Assembly: GCA_016795145.1 (NCBI GenBank)
Contig: JAEUII010000121.1
Span: 1 to 64,000, forward strand
Direction: 5' to 3'
DNA length: 64,000 bases
Source: Planctomycetaceae bacterium
Lineage (GTDB): Bacteria; Planctomycetota; Planctomycetia; Planctomycetales; Planctomycetaceae
A program made the translations under genes and the position numbers. Under the pieces are notes generated by a model. It was given only the letters and a program-made list of their open reading frames with translations. It was not told the origin of the DNA and did not search any database. Below, in pieces: positions 35,048 through 43,769 of this stretch. The first letter of the stretch is position 1. Each line of letters starts with the position of its first letter.

Positions 35048-36069
35048 CGACGCCACTTCCCATCATTTCCCCACCGGCATCATCAGGCAAACGGGCAAGA
35101 CTGGCCGGTGTCCTGCTGCTGCTGACGGTGTTCGGACTCTACGATTCCTTCTTCACGGTGCTGCAAGGTGAAGCGGTTGTCGTGACTCGCTTTGGACGCC
35201 CGGTTCGGGAGATCACAACAGCGGGCCCCTTTTGGAAGTTTCCGTCGCCGATTGACCAGCGACACGTGATTGATCGGCGTCGATGTGTGTTTTCTGCCCC
35301 GGAGTCAGCTGCATTTACATCAGACCGCCGAAGCATCGTCGTTTCCTGCTTTGTGATCTGGCATGTGGAGCAACCGCTGCTATGGATGCAAACTGTCTCC
35401 GATCGCGCAACGACGGAGGCGCGGCTCACGTCCATGATCCTGGCGTCTGCAAATCAGCGACTGGGGCAGTTTCCACTGAGTGCACTTGTTTCGACCAATC
35501 CTCGGGAGATTCGTCTGGCTGAACTGGAGAAACAGATTCATGACGAAGTCTCCGCGGTGGCGGAAAGCAGCATGGGAATTTCCATCGACGAAGTCTCCAT
35601 CGAGCGGATCGGTCTTCCTGCACAGAACATGGCGGCAGTCTTCGAACGTATGAGAGTTGAACGAGCTGCTGAGGCGAATCGGCTTAGGGCCGAAGGCGCC
35701 AGGGATGCTCAGGCGATCCGTGACAGGACTCACGTTGAAAGTCAGGAAATTCTGAGAAAGGGTCGCGAAGAAGCTGCAAGAATCAGCGCGGAGGCTGAAC
35801 GGAAAGCGGCCGAGATGCTGGCGAGTTCGCATCAAAAAGATCCGGAGTTCTATCGTTTCTGGAGTTCGCTGCAGGCCAGCAAACGCGTACTGAAGGAAAA
35901 GGCGACGCTGATTCTGAATTCCGATCAGCTGTTCTTCGATGTGTTCAATGAGACGGAAGGAAATCGTTCCTCGACCACGCCGGCAGGTAACGGTGAGCCA
36001 GTCGCGTCGCCCGCCGATCGCACGAGTCAGCCTGCCGATGTGAAGGGAGAAGCGCGTCGTGCAGATTGA
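35044..36069 (+). CDS. SPFH/Band 7 protein (HflC-like)
   Basis: The ATG overlaps the previous stop (ATGA). The 341-residue product has one transmembrane segment (about residues 20-40), EAVVVTRFGRPVREITTAGPFWKFPSPIDQ (split as the start of the Band 7 domain), AFTSDRRSIVVSCFVIW and the VSIERIGLPAQNMAAVFERMRVER helix followed by Ala/Glu/Arg-rich coiled coil (about 200-265), which match HflC closely. The coiled coil ends in a DPEFYRFWSSLQA segment also seen in HflC. It should pair with the flanking HflK-like proteins in a membrane cage. No ftsH is present in the window. Confidence 0.88.
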   Translation: MTTPLPIISPPASSGKRARLAGVLLLLTVFGLYDSFFTVLQGEAVVVTRFGRPVREITTAGPFWKFPSPIDQRHVIDRRRCVFSAPESAAFTSDRRSIVVSCFVIWHVEQPLLWMQTVSDRATTEARLTSMILASANQRLGQFPLSALVSTNPREIRLAELEKQIHDEVSAVAESSMGISIDEVSIERIGLPAQNMAAVFERMRVERAAEANRLRAEGARDAQAIRDRTHVESQEILRKGREEAARISAEAERKAAEMLASSHQKDPEFYRFWSSLQASKRVLKEKATLILNSDQLFFDVFNETEGNRSSTTPAGNGEPVASPADRTSQPADVKGEARRAD

Positions 36070-37267
36070 CGAATTCTCCTCAGCCAAAGAAACAGCGCGA
36101 CCTTCGTCTGATGTTGTCTCGACGATGGAAGTAGGTATCGCCAGCGCGCGCCGTGTGTATTGGATCCTGCTTGGGCTGCTGTTGCTGGGGTACGCGTGCT
36201 CCGGAATGACTCGCATCGGTCCAAATGAAGTCGGTCTTCTGCGTCGATTTGGCCGACTGGTGGAACGAGATGGAAAGACCGTGATTTTTCCTCCAGGTTT
36301 GATGTTTACCTGGCCCGTTCCGATCGACGAAGTGATTCGTGTTCCAGTCAGGCAGGAACATGTCGTTCGAATTCAAATCCCGTCAAGTGACGCAGGAATT
36401 GCAACAGAAGCAGGGGCAAAGACAGTTTCAGAGTCAGCATCAGAATCAAGATCAGAACCCGCTGCGGAACTGGCAAAAGGCACGGATACAAGTGGAGAAG
36501 CAGATAACAACGGAACAGCAACAGCAGCAGCCACATCAGCCTCAGAAGCAGTAGCAAGCACTGCGACCAGCGAGATTACTCCTGTCGCAAACTCTGTTCT
36601 GACTGGTGATCAGAGTTTACTTTCGGCGGAAGTGGAGATTCGGTTTCGCATTGTTGAACCTCAGTTCTGGGTGACATCGTCGGGGCAGCCGCAGGAAGTG
36701 ATCCGAGTCACTCTTGGCGCGTCAACGGCAGCGGTGTTGCGGCAATGGAAGATCGATGATGCACTGCTTCGTCATCGCAGCGTGCAGGATTCCGATGGCG
36801 AAAACCTCAGCGACGCGATTCTGGTTCATCTCCGATCTGCGCTCGAACCGTTCCGCCTGGGAGTAGAAATCACAGCGATGGAGATCATCTCGCTGCAGCC
36901 GCCGGAAGACGTCGCAGAAGCATTCGCAGCCGTCCAGGATGCTCGGGTCGATCAGGAAGCGTGGCGTGAGACAGCAGAAGGTGAACACGAAGAAGTGCTG
37001 CTAAATGCCGAACGCATGGCGCTGGTCGCCATCGCTGACTCGAAGGGAAAACTGGATTCTATCCCTGGAAAAATCGCTGAGGAGCTTGCGCTTTTCGAAG
37101 CAGACTTGAAGGCCTACCAGCAGGCTTCCCACGTCACCCGCGAACGATTGCGGCGAGAAGCATGGGAGTCGATTGTTCGAAACGTGGGGAAGCTGATCAC
37201 GGCTCCTTCAGGAACGACCGACGGTCGAATCCTGATTCCGTTCCTGTCAACGGAGCCGAAGCGATGA
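36059..37267 (+). CDS. Third SPFH/Band 7 protein (HflK-like) with low-complexity insert
   Basis: A GTG at 36059 with GGGAG upstream overlaps the HflC-like gene by 11 bases and gives 402 residues; the ATG at 36125 would give a shorter form. One transmembrane helix (about residues 33-52) is followed by the Band 7 start (GPNEVGLLRRFGRLVERDGKT). Residues about 113-172 are a Ser/Ala/Glu/Thr low-complexity insert encoded by an A/G-rich, repeat-like DNA tract inside the domain. The domain then resumes (LSAEVEIRFRIVEPQFWV) and ends in a charged helix (about 285-380). Its stop overlaps the P-type ATPase start (ATGA), indicating translational coupling. Confidence 0.85.
   Translation: MQIDEFSSAKETARPSSDVVSTMEVGIASARRVYWILLGLLLLGYACSGMTRIGPNEVGLLRRFGRLVERDGKTVIFPPGLMFTWPVPIDEVIRVPVRQEHVVRIQIPSSDAGIATEAGAKTVSESASESRSEPAAELAKGTDTSGEADNNGTATAAATSASEAVASTATSEITPVANSVLTGDQSLLSAEVEIRFRIVEPQFWVTSSGQPQEVIRVTLGASTAAVLRQWKIDDALLRHRSVQDSDGENLSDAILVHLRSALEPFRLGVEITAMEIISLQPPEDVAEAFAAVQDARVDQEAWRETAEGEHEEVLLNAERMALVAIADSKGKLDSIPGKIAEELALFEADLKAYQQASHVTRERLRREAWESIVRNVGKLITAPSGTTDGRILIPFLSTEPKR
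36400..36575 (+). repeat. A/G-rich low-complexity tract within a coding sequence
   Basis: The tract is dense in CAGCA/CAGAA/TCAGA units, for example repeated CAGAATCAAGATCAG and ACAGCAACAGCAGCAGCC. It codes for Ser/Ala/Glu/Thr in the used frame, Gln-rich sequence in another and Leu-rich sequence on the other strand, so it looks like DNA-level expansion. Confidence 0.75.
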
Positions 37268-39255
37268 GTGTTGTTTCGAGCGGACATAACCAGTCATGGA
37301 TGACGGGCTGGATCTTCGGGACACTCAGGACCGAGGCGTTTGAGTGGCAGATTGGCCACGCGGCATTCACCACAGGACTTCTGGCACTCGGGAGCTTCGC
37401 CGCTCCGCTCTACGTTTCCGCTGAAGTCGGATTGCTGTTGCGGTTTGCTGCGGCCGTTGTCGCGGCGATCCCGTGTTGCTTCAAGGTTGTGACAAATCGA
37501 GGTGGCGAAGAGACCGACAGTTACTCCGATCAGCTTGTCGCCCTCGCGGTACTTGGCGCGCTGATCGGCGGGGAATACGCGGCAGCGGTGCTCGTTCCCG
37601 TGATCATGGACATTGGACACTACCTTGAACAGCGTGGCATCCAGGGGACGCAGGCTGCCATTGCCGGCCTGCGTGAGCTGACAGCGGTTCATGCCATTCT
37701 GTTTGATGGAACGACTGAGAAACAGGTGTCGGTGGATTCGCTGAAGAATGGAGATCACGTGCTGATCCGTCCGGGCGATACCGTTCCGGCGGACGGAGAG
37801 ATCGTGCGAGGTTCCAGCTCGCTCGACGAGTCCTCCTTAACGGGCGAAACAACGCCTCGTGATGTGACAACGGGGGACTCGATTCACGCCGGTACGATGA
37901 ACATCAGCGGTCGCATCGAGATTCGAGTTGCGGCGACGGGAGAATCGACGGCACTTGGCCGGATTCGCCAGCTTCTGGCAGCCGCCGCGCAGAGTCGAAC
38001 GCCATTCATCCGAATGGTGGAACGGTATGCGGAACTTTACGTACCACTTGTTGTTCTTCTGGCCGGAGCAGTGTTCTATCAGACTCGGCAGATGGAACGA
38101 GTCATCACTGTTCTGGTCGTCAGTTGTCCGTGCGCGCTTGTTCTGGCTGGCCCGGCAGCCATGATCGCCGCGCTGGCGACGTGCAGCCGAAATGGGATTC
38201 TGATCCGCGGGACTCGATTTCTGGAATCACTCGCGACCGCAGACGCAGTGGCTTTTGACAAGACGGGAACACTGACAGAAGGTCAACTGACTGTCGCCCG
38301 GATCGAATGTCGTGACGGAGTCGATGAACGCGAGGTTCTGGTCGCCGGCGCGATGTGTGCGGCGGTCTCAACGCACCCTGTCGCACAAGCCGTGCTTCAG
38401 GAAGCCCGAAGGCGTTCGATCCCGATTGACGCTGACACCCACGAACAACATGAAAGTCCCGGCAGAGGCATTGAGCTGACATCGAACGGGAAGACTTTTC
38501 GCATGGGGCGTCCCGATTGGGTGGTGTCAGCGAAAATGGAGGCGGCGAATCACCACGCAGCGATCGATGATCATGTCGGCCCCGTCGTCAGTATTGCAGT
38601 GAATGACCGGTGGCTGGGAACAATCCTGCTGTCGGATCAAATCCGCTCCGAATCGTGGCAGGCCATTTCAGCTCTGCGTGCTCAGGGCATTCAGCGAATC
38701 TCCATGGTGACGGGTGACCGCCGATCGGCCGCCATTCCGGTCGCGAGGGCGTTGCAGCTGCATGTTGCAGTGTCCGAATCTCTGCCGGAGGAGAAGCTGG
38801 CGTTTGTGCGGCGTGAGTCGGCATCGGGGCACAGACTGATCGTGGTCGGTGACGGAATCAACGATTCCCTGGCGCTCGCGGGCGGAGATGTCGGAGTTGC
38901 GATGGGTGCACGAGGGTCGGACATTGCTATCCAGAGTTCGGATATTGCTCTGATGACAAACGACCTCCGGCGACTTCCCTTTGCTGTGTCCCTCGCGCGA
39001 AGAACTCGCACTGTTGTTGCGCAGAATATTGTGCTCGCCGCAGCGTCGTCCGCAATCATGCTGCTTCTGGGTGCTCTTGGAGTTCTGACGGCTGTTTCCG
39101 GAGCCGTCCTTCACAATGCAGGTACGGCATTCGTCATTGCGAACAGTGCGCGGCTGCTGCGTCGATCTGAAGCAGAACAGCTGCTGATGAATCAACATGT
39201 TCCGCAGAACAGTGAACCTGGTGGTTCACTGTCTTCGGAAGTAACGATTTCCTGA
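37264..39255 (+). CDS. Heavy-metal (P1B-type) translocating ATPase
   Basis: I place the start at the ATG at 37264, overlapping the third SPFH stop by four bases; the product is 663 residues. Motifs: LTGET (actuator), SCPCALVLAGPAA with the metal-binding CPC (about 288-290), DKTGTLTEG (phosphorylated Asp about 332), the STHPVAQAV histidine motif of P1B pumps and GDGINDSLALAGGDVGVAMG. There is no N-terminal metal-binding domain with a CxxC. The last helices contain HNAGTAFVIANSARLL, close to the HEGxT type and unlike the Cu(I) type, so zinc, cadmium, cobalt or another divalent metal is more likely, but the ion is not settled. Coupling to three SPFH genes is the notable feature. Confidence 0.92.
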   Translation: MSVVSSGHNQSWMTGWIFGTLRTEAFEWQIGHAAFTTGLLALGSFAAPLYVSAEVGLLLRFAAAVVAAIPCCFKVVTNRGGEETDSYSDQLVALAVLGALIGGEYAAAVLVPVIMDIGHYLEQRGIQGTQAAIAGLRELTAVHAILFDGTTEKQVSVDSLKNGDHVLIRPGDTVPADGEIVRGSSSLDESSLTGETTPRDVTTGDSIHAGTMNISGRIEIRVAATGESTALGRIRQLLAAAAQSRTPFIRMVERYAELYVPLVVLLAGAVFYQTRQMERVITVLVVSCPCALVLAGPAAMIAALATCSRNGILIRGTRFLESLATADAVAFDKTGTLTEGQLTVARIECRDGVDEREVLVAGAMCAAVSTHPVAQAVLQEARRRSIPIDADTHEQHESPGRGIELTSNGKTFRMGRPDWVVSAKMEAANHHAAIDDHVGPVVSIAVNDRWLGTILLSDQIRSESWQAISALRAQGIQRISMVTGDRRSAAIPVARALQLHVAVSESLPEEKLAFVRRESASGHRLIVVGDGINDSLALAGGDVGVAMGARGSDIAIQSSDIALMTNDLRRLPFAVSLARRTRTVVAQNIVLAAASSAIMLLLGALGVLTAVSGAVLHNAGTAFVIANSARLLRRSEAEQLLMNQHVPQNSEPGGSLSSEVTIS

Positions 39256-39267
39256 AGGAGATGAACG

Positions 39268-40050
39268 ATGCGATTTCTGAAACTATCACTGGCCATCGCC
39301 GCGATGCTGATGACGGCTGGCTCAACAATGGCTCAGGAGTGGGGCGATCTGTCCGGTACGTTTGTACTGACAGAAAAGGCGCCTGTGCCGAAGAAACTGG
39401 AGGTGACCAAGGACCTTGAATGCTGTGGGCAGTACCTTGAGGAGATCGTCGATGAAACCATCATCACGGGCGATTCGGGTGGACTGTCTGGTGTTTACAT
39501 CTGGCTGCGACCTTCTCCAAAGCAGAAGGTGACGATTCATCCGGAAGTTGAAAAACAGCACACCGAAAATGCTGCTGTGATCGAAAACCTTCACTGTCGG
39601 TTCGAACCACATGTCGTCGCGCTCTGGGCTGGTCATCAGAAGCTCATCGTGAAGAACAGCGACCCGATTCCTCAGGTCGTAAAAATCGACATGGTGAAGA
39701 ACCAGGCGATTAATGTCACAATGGCGATTGGTGACAAGGTGGAGCAGAAGTTCCCAGTGGCCGAGCGTTTGCCGGGCAAAGTGACATGTGGACTTCACCC
39801 GTGGGAAAATGCATACCTGCTGGCATCCGAAACTCCATACTTCGCGACCACCGGCAAGGACGGAAAATTCTCCATCAAGAACATTCCAGCCGGCGAATGG
39901 GAATTCCAGTTGTGGCACGAAAGCGTTGGATACTTTGCTGCGAAAGCTGACTGGAAATCTGGTCGCTTCACACACAAGATCGCAAAGGGAGCAAACGATC
40001 TCGGAGAGATCAAACTCACGTTGAAGGACTTGACCCCAAAAAAGAAGTAG
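39268..40050 (+). CDS. Secreted cupredoxin-like protein
   Basis: GAAGGAG precedes the ATG, which lies 12 bases after the ATPase stop. The 260-residue product has a signal peptide (FLKLSLAIAAMLMTAGSTMAQ), an ECCGQYLEE segment, then a domain with VVALWAGHQKLIVKNSDPIPQVVKID and RLPGKVTCGLHPWENAYLL, resembling a cupredoxin or methylamine-utilisation-type beta sandwich with a His and a Cys-x-x-His near its end, and a C-terminal carboxypeptidase-regulatory-like module (DGKFSIKNIPAGEWEFQLWHE). It could bind copper or another metal in the periplasm. Its position right after a metal ATPase supports a role in metal handling (inference). Confidence 0.8.
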   Translation: MRFLKLSLAIAAMLMTAGSTMAQEWGDLSGTFVLTEKAPVPKKLEVTKDLECCGQYLEEIVDETIITGDSGGLSGVYIWLRPSPKQKVTIHPEVEKQHTENAAVIENLHCRFEPHVVALWAGHQKLIVKNSDPIPQVVKIDMVKNQAINVTMAIGDKVEQKFPVAERLPGKVTCGLHPWENAYLLASETPYFATTGKDGKFSIKNIPAGEWEFQLWHESVGYFAAKADWKSGRFTHKIAKGANDLGEIKLTLKDLTPKKK

Positions 40051-40071
40051 TCGTGAAATCGTGATTGCTAA

Positions 40072-40106
40072 CGGGCAGGATTATTGTGGATCGATCCTGC
40101 CGGTTT
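40072..40106 (+). terminator. Possible terminator hairpin
   Basis: GGCAGGAT (40074-40081) pairs with ATCCTGCC (40094-40101) around a 12-base loop, 24 bases after the cupredoxin-like gene. Only GGTTTG follows, so it is a weak intrinsic terminator at best. Confidence 0.4.
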
Positions 40107-40177
40107 GAATGCACTGGCCACAGCCTCAAGGAAGCACCTTCGCCAATCTTATTCTCCGTTTCGGATGACCGCGAACC

Positions 40178-41299
40178 ATGAAAACACTCCTCCTGCTTCT
40201 GTGCCTCTTTCAGGACGGCGTTGCAGCTTCACAGGACGAAGACGAACAGGCGAGCACGATTCAGGCCATCTGCGGAATCCTTGTGCAGAGGGACCGCCTA
40301 CCTCCGGAATTTTCCGAGGAGGCTGTGGAGAAGCTCGAAGATATGCCCCCCTCAGCGCTGCCACATTTACTCCGGATGGTCCAACAAATGCCGGCGGATT
40401 CGCATCTCCAGCTGGAACAGTCTGGAGGCAAAATTCTTCAGCGTGCCAGAGAACACCAGGAAGACTGCCCGGATTCGTATCTCCGGAAGTTTGTTGACAG
40501 CGATCGGCAGGAACCGGTTGCGCGTCGAATCGCACTCAACTGGCTCGAGATCATCATTCCCGGCATTCGCCGACAGTACCTGCTCGATCATGTTTCCGAA
40601 GAAACATGGCGCTATGACGCCGTTGAAGAATCCCTGCTGATTGCAGCACAGCCATCCGGTTCCGCGACAGAGCTGGAGCGTCAGACGAAGATGCTCAGGG
40701 GTTCATTGGATGCGGTGACTGACATTGATCAGGCAATGCGTCTGGTCAAAGAACTGCAACTGCGAGGACAGGAAGCACCCGCAAGAACACTCCTTGGAGT
40801 TGTTGCAGGGTGGACTTGTCAGACAGAGTTGCAGTCATCGCTTCCCGTTTTTGCAGCAAAGGCAGACGATGATTCGAAGAAAGCATCACCGTTGACCGTA
40901 GACTGCCCGGAACCCTCGCTCATCTCTCATGTATCAAGCCGCATTGCACAGGCCGAAGTGCGATTTGTTTTGCGGACCGAACTGCAATCAGATTCTGACC
41001 GACGCGTTATCGTTCGCGTTTCATCGGACAAGATTCCGCACTTGTATTTGAACGGCGAGGAAATCTCTCTCAACGGCGCGCCCGCAGATTCAGAGACTCA
41101 GCGATTGCACCGGTATTCGAAACTGGTGACCGTCCTGCGAGGACCAAATGACCTGGCCCTCAAGTTCGAATCACCTGAGGCCCCGGATGACCGACCCGAT
41201 TCCGGAACAGATGTTTCATTCTGTGTGCAGCTCCTGGATGAGAACGGAAAGGGAATCACTGCACCGGAGGTTCGTTCCGCGAACCCAAAAACTCCCTAA
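40178..41299 (+). CDS. Secreted protein of unknown function
   Basis: The 373-residue product has a short signal (KTLLLLLCLFQDGVAASQ), a helical first half (about residues 30-215, Leu/Glu-rich, TPR- or HEAT-like without clear repeats) and a beta-rich second half (about 235-350) reading VRFVLRTELQSDSDRRVIVRVSS, LYLNGEEISLNG and VTVLRGPNDLALKFES, which looks like a carbohydrate-binding-type sandwich of the kind that follows NGxxi motifs in planctomycete proteins. No catalytic motif is seen. It lies 127 bases after the cupredoxin-like gene on the same strand. Confidence 0.65.
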   Translation: MKTLLLLLCLFQDGVAASQDEDEQASTIQAICGILVQRDRLPPEFSEEAVEKLEDMPPSALPHLLRMVQQMPADSHLQLEQSGGKILQRAREHQEDCPDSYLRKFVDSDRQEPVARRIALNWLEIIIPGIRRQYLLDHVSEETWRYDAVEESLLIAAQPSGSATELERQTKMLRGSLDAVTDIDQAMRLVKELQLRGQEAPARTLLGVVAGWTCQTELQSSLPVFAAKADDDSKKASPLTVDCPEPSLISHVSSRIAQAEVRFVLRTELQSDSDRRVIVRVSSDKIPHLYLNGEEISLNGAPADSETQRLHRYSKLVTVLRGPNDLALKFESPEAPDDRPDSGTDVSFCVQLLDENGKGITAPEVRSANPKTP

Positions 41300-41755
41300 C
41301 GAATCTTCAGGACAAAGTGATCGGGTTGGGAGAAATGGATCTTCTGCCGATGTTCGGCCTCGTCAATCGCCTGCGATTCAGGCCCGGCAGACAACGCTGT
41401 GAAGGATTCTTCGTCGTGCTCTCGGCAGCTACGTCGAAGTCCCATCTCCCTTGGCCTGAGTCGCAGCTTTGCATTTCTCCTGAGCTGCAGTGGTCCTCGA
41501 ATGACCAAAAGAACACTCCCCTCGTTCTTGCCAATCTGAGCATCCGCCCGAAGACAGTTTCGCCAGGGCGTGCATTTGGGCGCGCTGTGTGATCACCTTT
41601 GTTGTTTTGGAAAATTCTGACGAAAAATCGACATGAATCAGACAACTGCCAATGTCGAACGTCTCCAGGTCCTGACTGTTGGAGCATTGGACAGACGGTT
41701 GCCTCGTTGCCCGTTAGCGACAGGGCCATTCCTGCCAATCATCAAAGAGAAAGTT
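41300..41755. other. Gene-free stretch upstream of hydrolase-like operon
   Basis: Open frames exist on both strands but none has a signal peptide, motif or good ribosome site. The promoter of the 41756-44843 genes should be here; no boxes were recognised. Confidence 0.5.
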
Positions 41756-42799
41756 ATGAAGACACGTGCCCTGTTGTTGATGTGGGTGTTCCTCTGGCCG
41801 ACATCGGGATCGTCAGTTGCAGCGCCTCAGGACGCGGACCCGACTCGGGAATTCGAGATTCGCAACTCCCGCGCCTTTCTCGGGGGACATGAAGTGGATC
41901 TCTGGGGAATCCGCTGTGGCAACGCGCTGTACAGTACTGGAGTAACGGAACGACATGTCAGAGCCATGGACAACATGGTGGCACATGGTATCAACCTTAT
42001 TGGCGTTTATATTCAGGGGTCAAATGGTGGCTGGCCAGATGAAGACGCCGGGCTCAATGGATTCACTCGCGACGGACGCCTGAAACCAGAGGTCGCCTCG
42101 CGGCTGGAATGGTTAATTCGCGAGGCAGACCGACGTGGTATGGTAGTCATGGTAGGCCTATGCAGCCCACGAAAAGACCAGGCATTTGATAGCGAAGATG
42201 CACTCAAGCGAGCGATTGAGGCAACAGCGCGATTCCTAACCGAAAGGCACCTGCGGAATGTCTTCGTTGATATTATGCACGAATTTGATCATAGCGAACG
42301 GGCAGATTTGGCAATCTTTCGAATGCCAGACGGGGCGACAAAAAAAGCTCAGATGACCGCATGGTTCAAGGCAGCAGCACCCGGCATTGAGGTAGGAATC
42401 TGTCCCTATGACAAGTCGGATTCGGGCAGTGTCTATCCAGGAATGGATGTGCATATGATTCAAAAAGAAATGGATATTCCTGCCGATGGTTTTGTCGTCA
42501 ATGTCGAGACACAGAAACAGGATTCCTACGAGAACGATGGAGTCTTTAACGAAGGACAGATTGAGCACGTTCTTCATGACTGCGAACGCTTCCGCAGTGC
42601 TCCAAATGCCGTGATGCTGTTTCATGCGGCATTTATCCAGGGAATTCGAAACTACAGCGGCACGGCCCCTCACCCGGAAATGGGTGGATACGGAACGACA
42701 GTCAGCGACCGAGGTGTGAGATTCTATTATGAATGGGTTCAAGAGAATATCGGACGCTGGGAGTTCCCTCGGCACACTTTATCGGAGCAACAGAGATGA
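41756..42799 (+). CDS. Exported TIM-barrel (GH-A clan-like) hydrolase, paralog 1
   Basis: The ATG at 41756 starts a signal peptide ([20 protein letters not shown]); the frame extends to 41633 without support. The 347-residue product begins its domain with [28 protein letters not shown], the way glycoside hydrolase barrels often do. Glu176 in [11 protein letters not shown] fits the acid/base at the end of strand 4, and Glu251 in GFVVNVETQ fits the nucleophile on strand 7 of clan GH-A. Substrate unknown. The paralog at 43770-44843 keeps both Glu residues. The stop overlaps the start of a DUF1559 gene by four bases, so the two are translationally coupled. Confidence 0.75.
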   Translation: MKTRALLLMWVFLWPTSGSSVAAPQDADPTREFEIRNSRAFLGGHEVDLWGIRCGNALYSTGVTERHVRAMDNMVAHGINLIGVYIQGSNGGWPDEDAGLNGFTRDGRLKPEVASRLEWLIREADRRGMVVMVGLCSPRKDQAFDSEDALKRAIEATARFLTERHLRNVFVDIMHEFDHSERADLAIFRMPDGATKKAQMTAWFKAAAPGIEVGICPYDKSDSGSVYPGMDVHMIQKEMDIPADGFVVNVETQKQDSYENDGVFNEGQIEHVLHDCERFRSAPNAVMLFHAAFIQGIRNYSGTAPHPEMGGYGTTVSDRGVRFYYEWVQENIGRWEFPRHTLSEQQR

Positions 42800-43740
42800 T
42801 CAGGAGGCGACCGGGTTTCACACTCATCGAATTACTGGTTGTTATTGCGATTATTGCGGTCCTGGTAGCACTATTGTTGCCAGCTGTGCAGTCTGCTCGA
42901 GAAGCCGCACGCAAGATCCAGTGTCGAAATAACCTTAAGCAGATCGGCCTGGCCCTGCAGAACTATGAAGGAACACACTTACGGTTACCTTCCGCAAGAA
43001 CAGGCTCACCACACCTCTGGTCTGCCTCTGCTCAAATCCTGCCCTTCATTGAGGGTTCTACCATCTTTGCGCAGATTGATTTCGGCAAAGGCTCACTGGA
43101 TATAGCCAATGCGAATGCAGTCCGAGCAAAAATTCCTGTTTTCCTGTGCCCTTCCGATTCCGGACCAGAGCAGCTGAACGCGAACTTCGGTGCAAACAAC
43201 TACTGCGCAAATGCTGGCACCGGACTTCAAAACGGAGGTAGTTTTCGTCCGGAAGACGGGCCCCAGACAATTGACGGTGTGTTCTTCGACCGGTCTTCGA
43301 CTCGATTCGGAGACGTCACTGACGGACTCAGTAATACTGCAGCCTATAGCGAAACGACCCGTGGCACGGGCATCGATACGATTGGCGCTGCACCCTCGAA
43401 GCCGTCGATGCAATACGGTCAGGGACCGTCACTGCAGCCCGTGACCGACGCTTTCTGCGCTGGCTCAATTCTCATCTGGAGCGGTCAGAGAGGACGAGAA
43501 TGGGCAAGGGGGAGCTTTATCTATTCATCCTACAACCACTATTGGCCACCCAATTCAAAATCGCTTGACTGTCTGTCTGGCAACGTAAGTGGTCGCATCG
43601 CAGCCCGCAGTTACCATACTGGTGGAGTCAATGTATTGTTTCTCGACGGTCATGTTTCCTTCCAGAGTGACAATACAGATCTGTTCGTATGGCGCAGCAT
43701 CGCAACGCGTGGCGGCGGTGAAGTCATCAGCGTTGATTAG
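42796..43740 (+). CDS. DUF1559 prepilin-like protein coupled to hydrolase genes
   Basis: The ATG at 42796 overlaps the upstream stop (ATGA); the longer frame from 42733 is rejected because it lies inside the hydrolase gene. The 314-residue product starts [20 protein letters not shown], continues with [26 protein letters not shown] and ends with [19 protein letters not shown], all diagnostic of DUF1559. The variant [14 protein letters not shown] is slightly unlike the three paralogs at 46-50 kb. Its position inside a pair of hydrolase paralogs suggests a dedicated role in delivering or displaying them (inference). Confidence 0.93.
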   Translation: MIRRRPGFTLIELLVVIAIIAVLVALLLPAVQSAREAARKIQCRNNLKQIGLALQNYEGTHLRLPSARTGSPHLWSASAQILPFIEGSTIFAQIDFGKGSLDIANANAVRAKIPVFLCPSDSGPEQLNANFGANNYCANAGTGLQNGGSFRPEDGPQTIDGVFFDRSSTRFGDVTDGLSNTAAYSETTRGTGIDTIGAAPSKPSMQYGQGPSLQPVTDAFCAGSILIWSGQRGREWARGSFIYSSYNHYWPPNSKSLDCLSGNVSGRIAARSYHTGGVNVLFLDGHVSFQSDNTDLFVWRSIATRGGGEVISVD

Positions 43741-43769
43741 ATGCGAAACCACAATCGACGGAGTATATT

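Noticed and set aside
41307-41738. 143-residue minus-strand frame between the unknown secreted gene and the hydrolase-like gene
   Set aside because: No motif, no signal peptide and mixed composition; an overlapping plus-strand frame is equally open.
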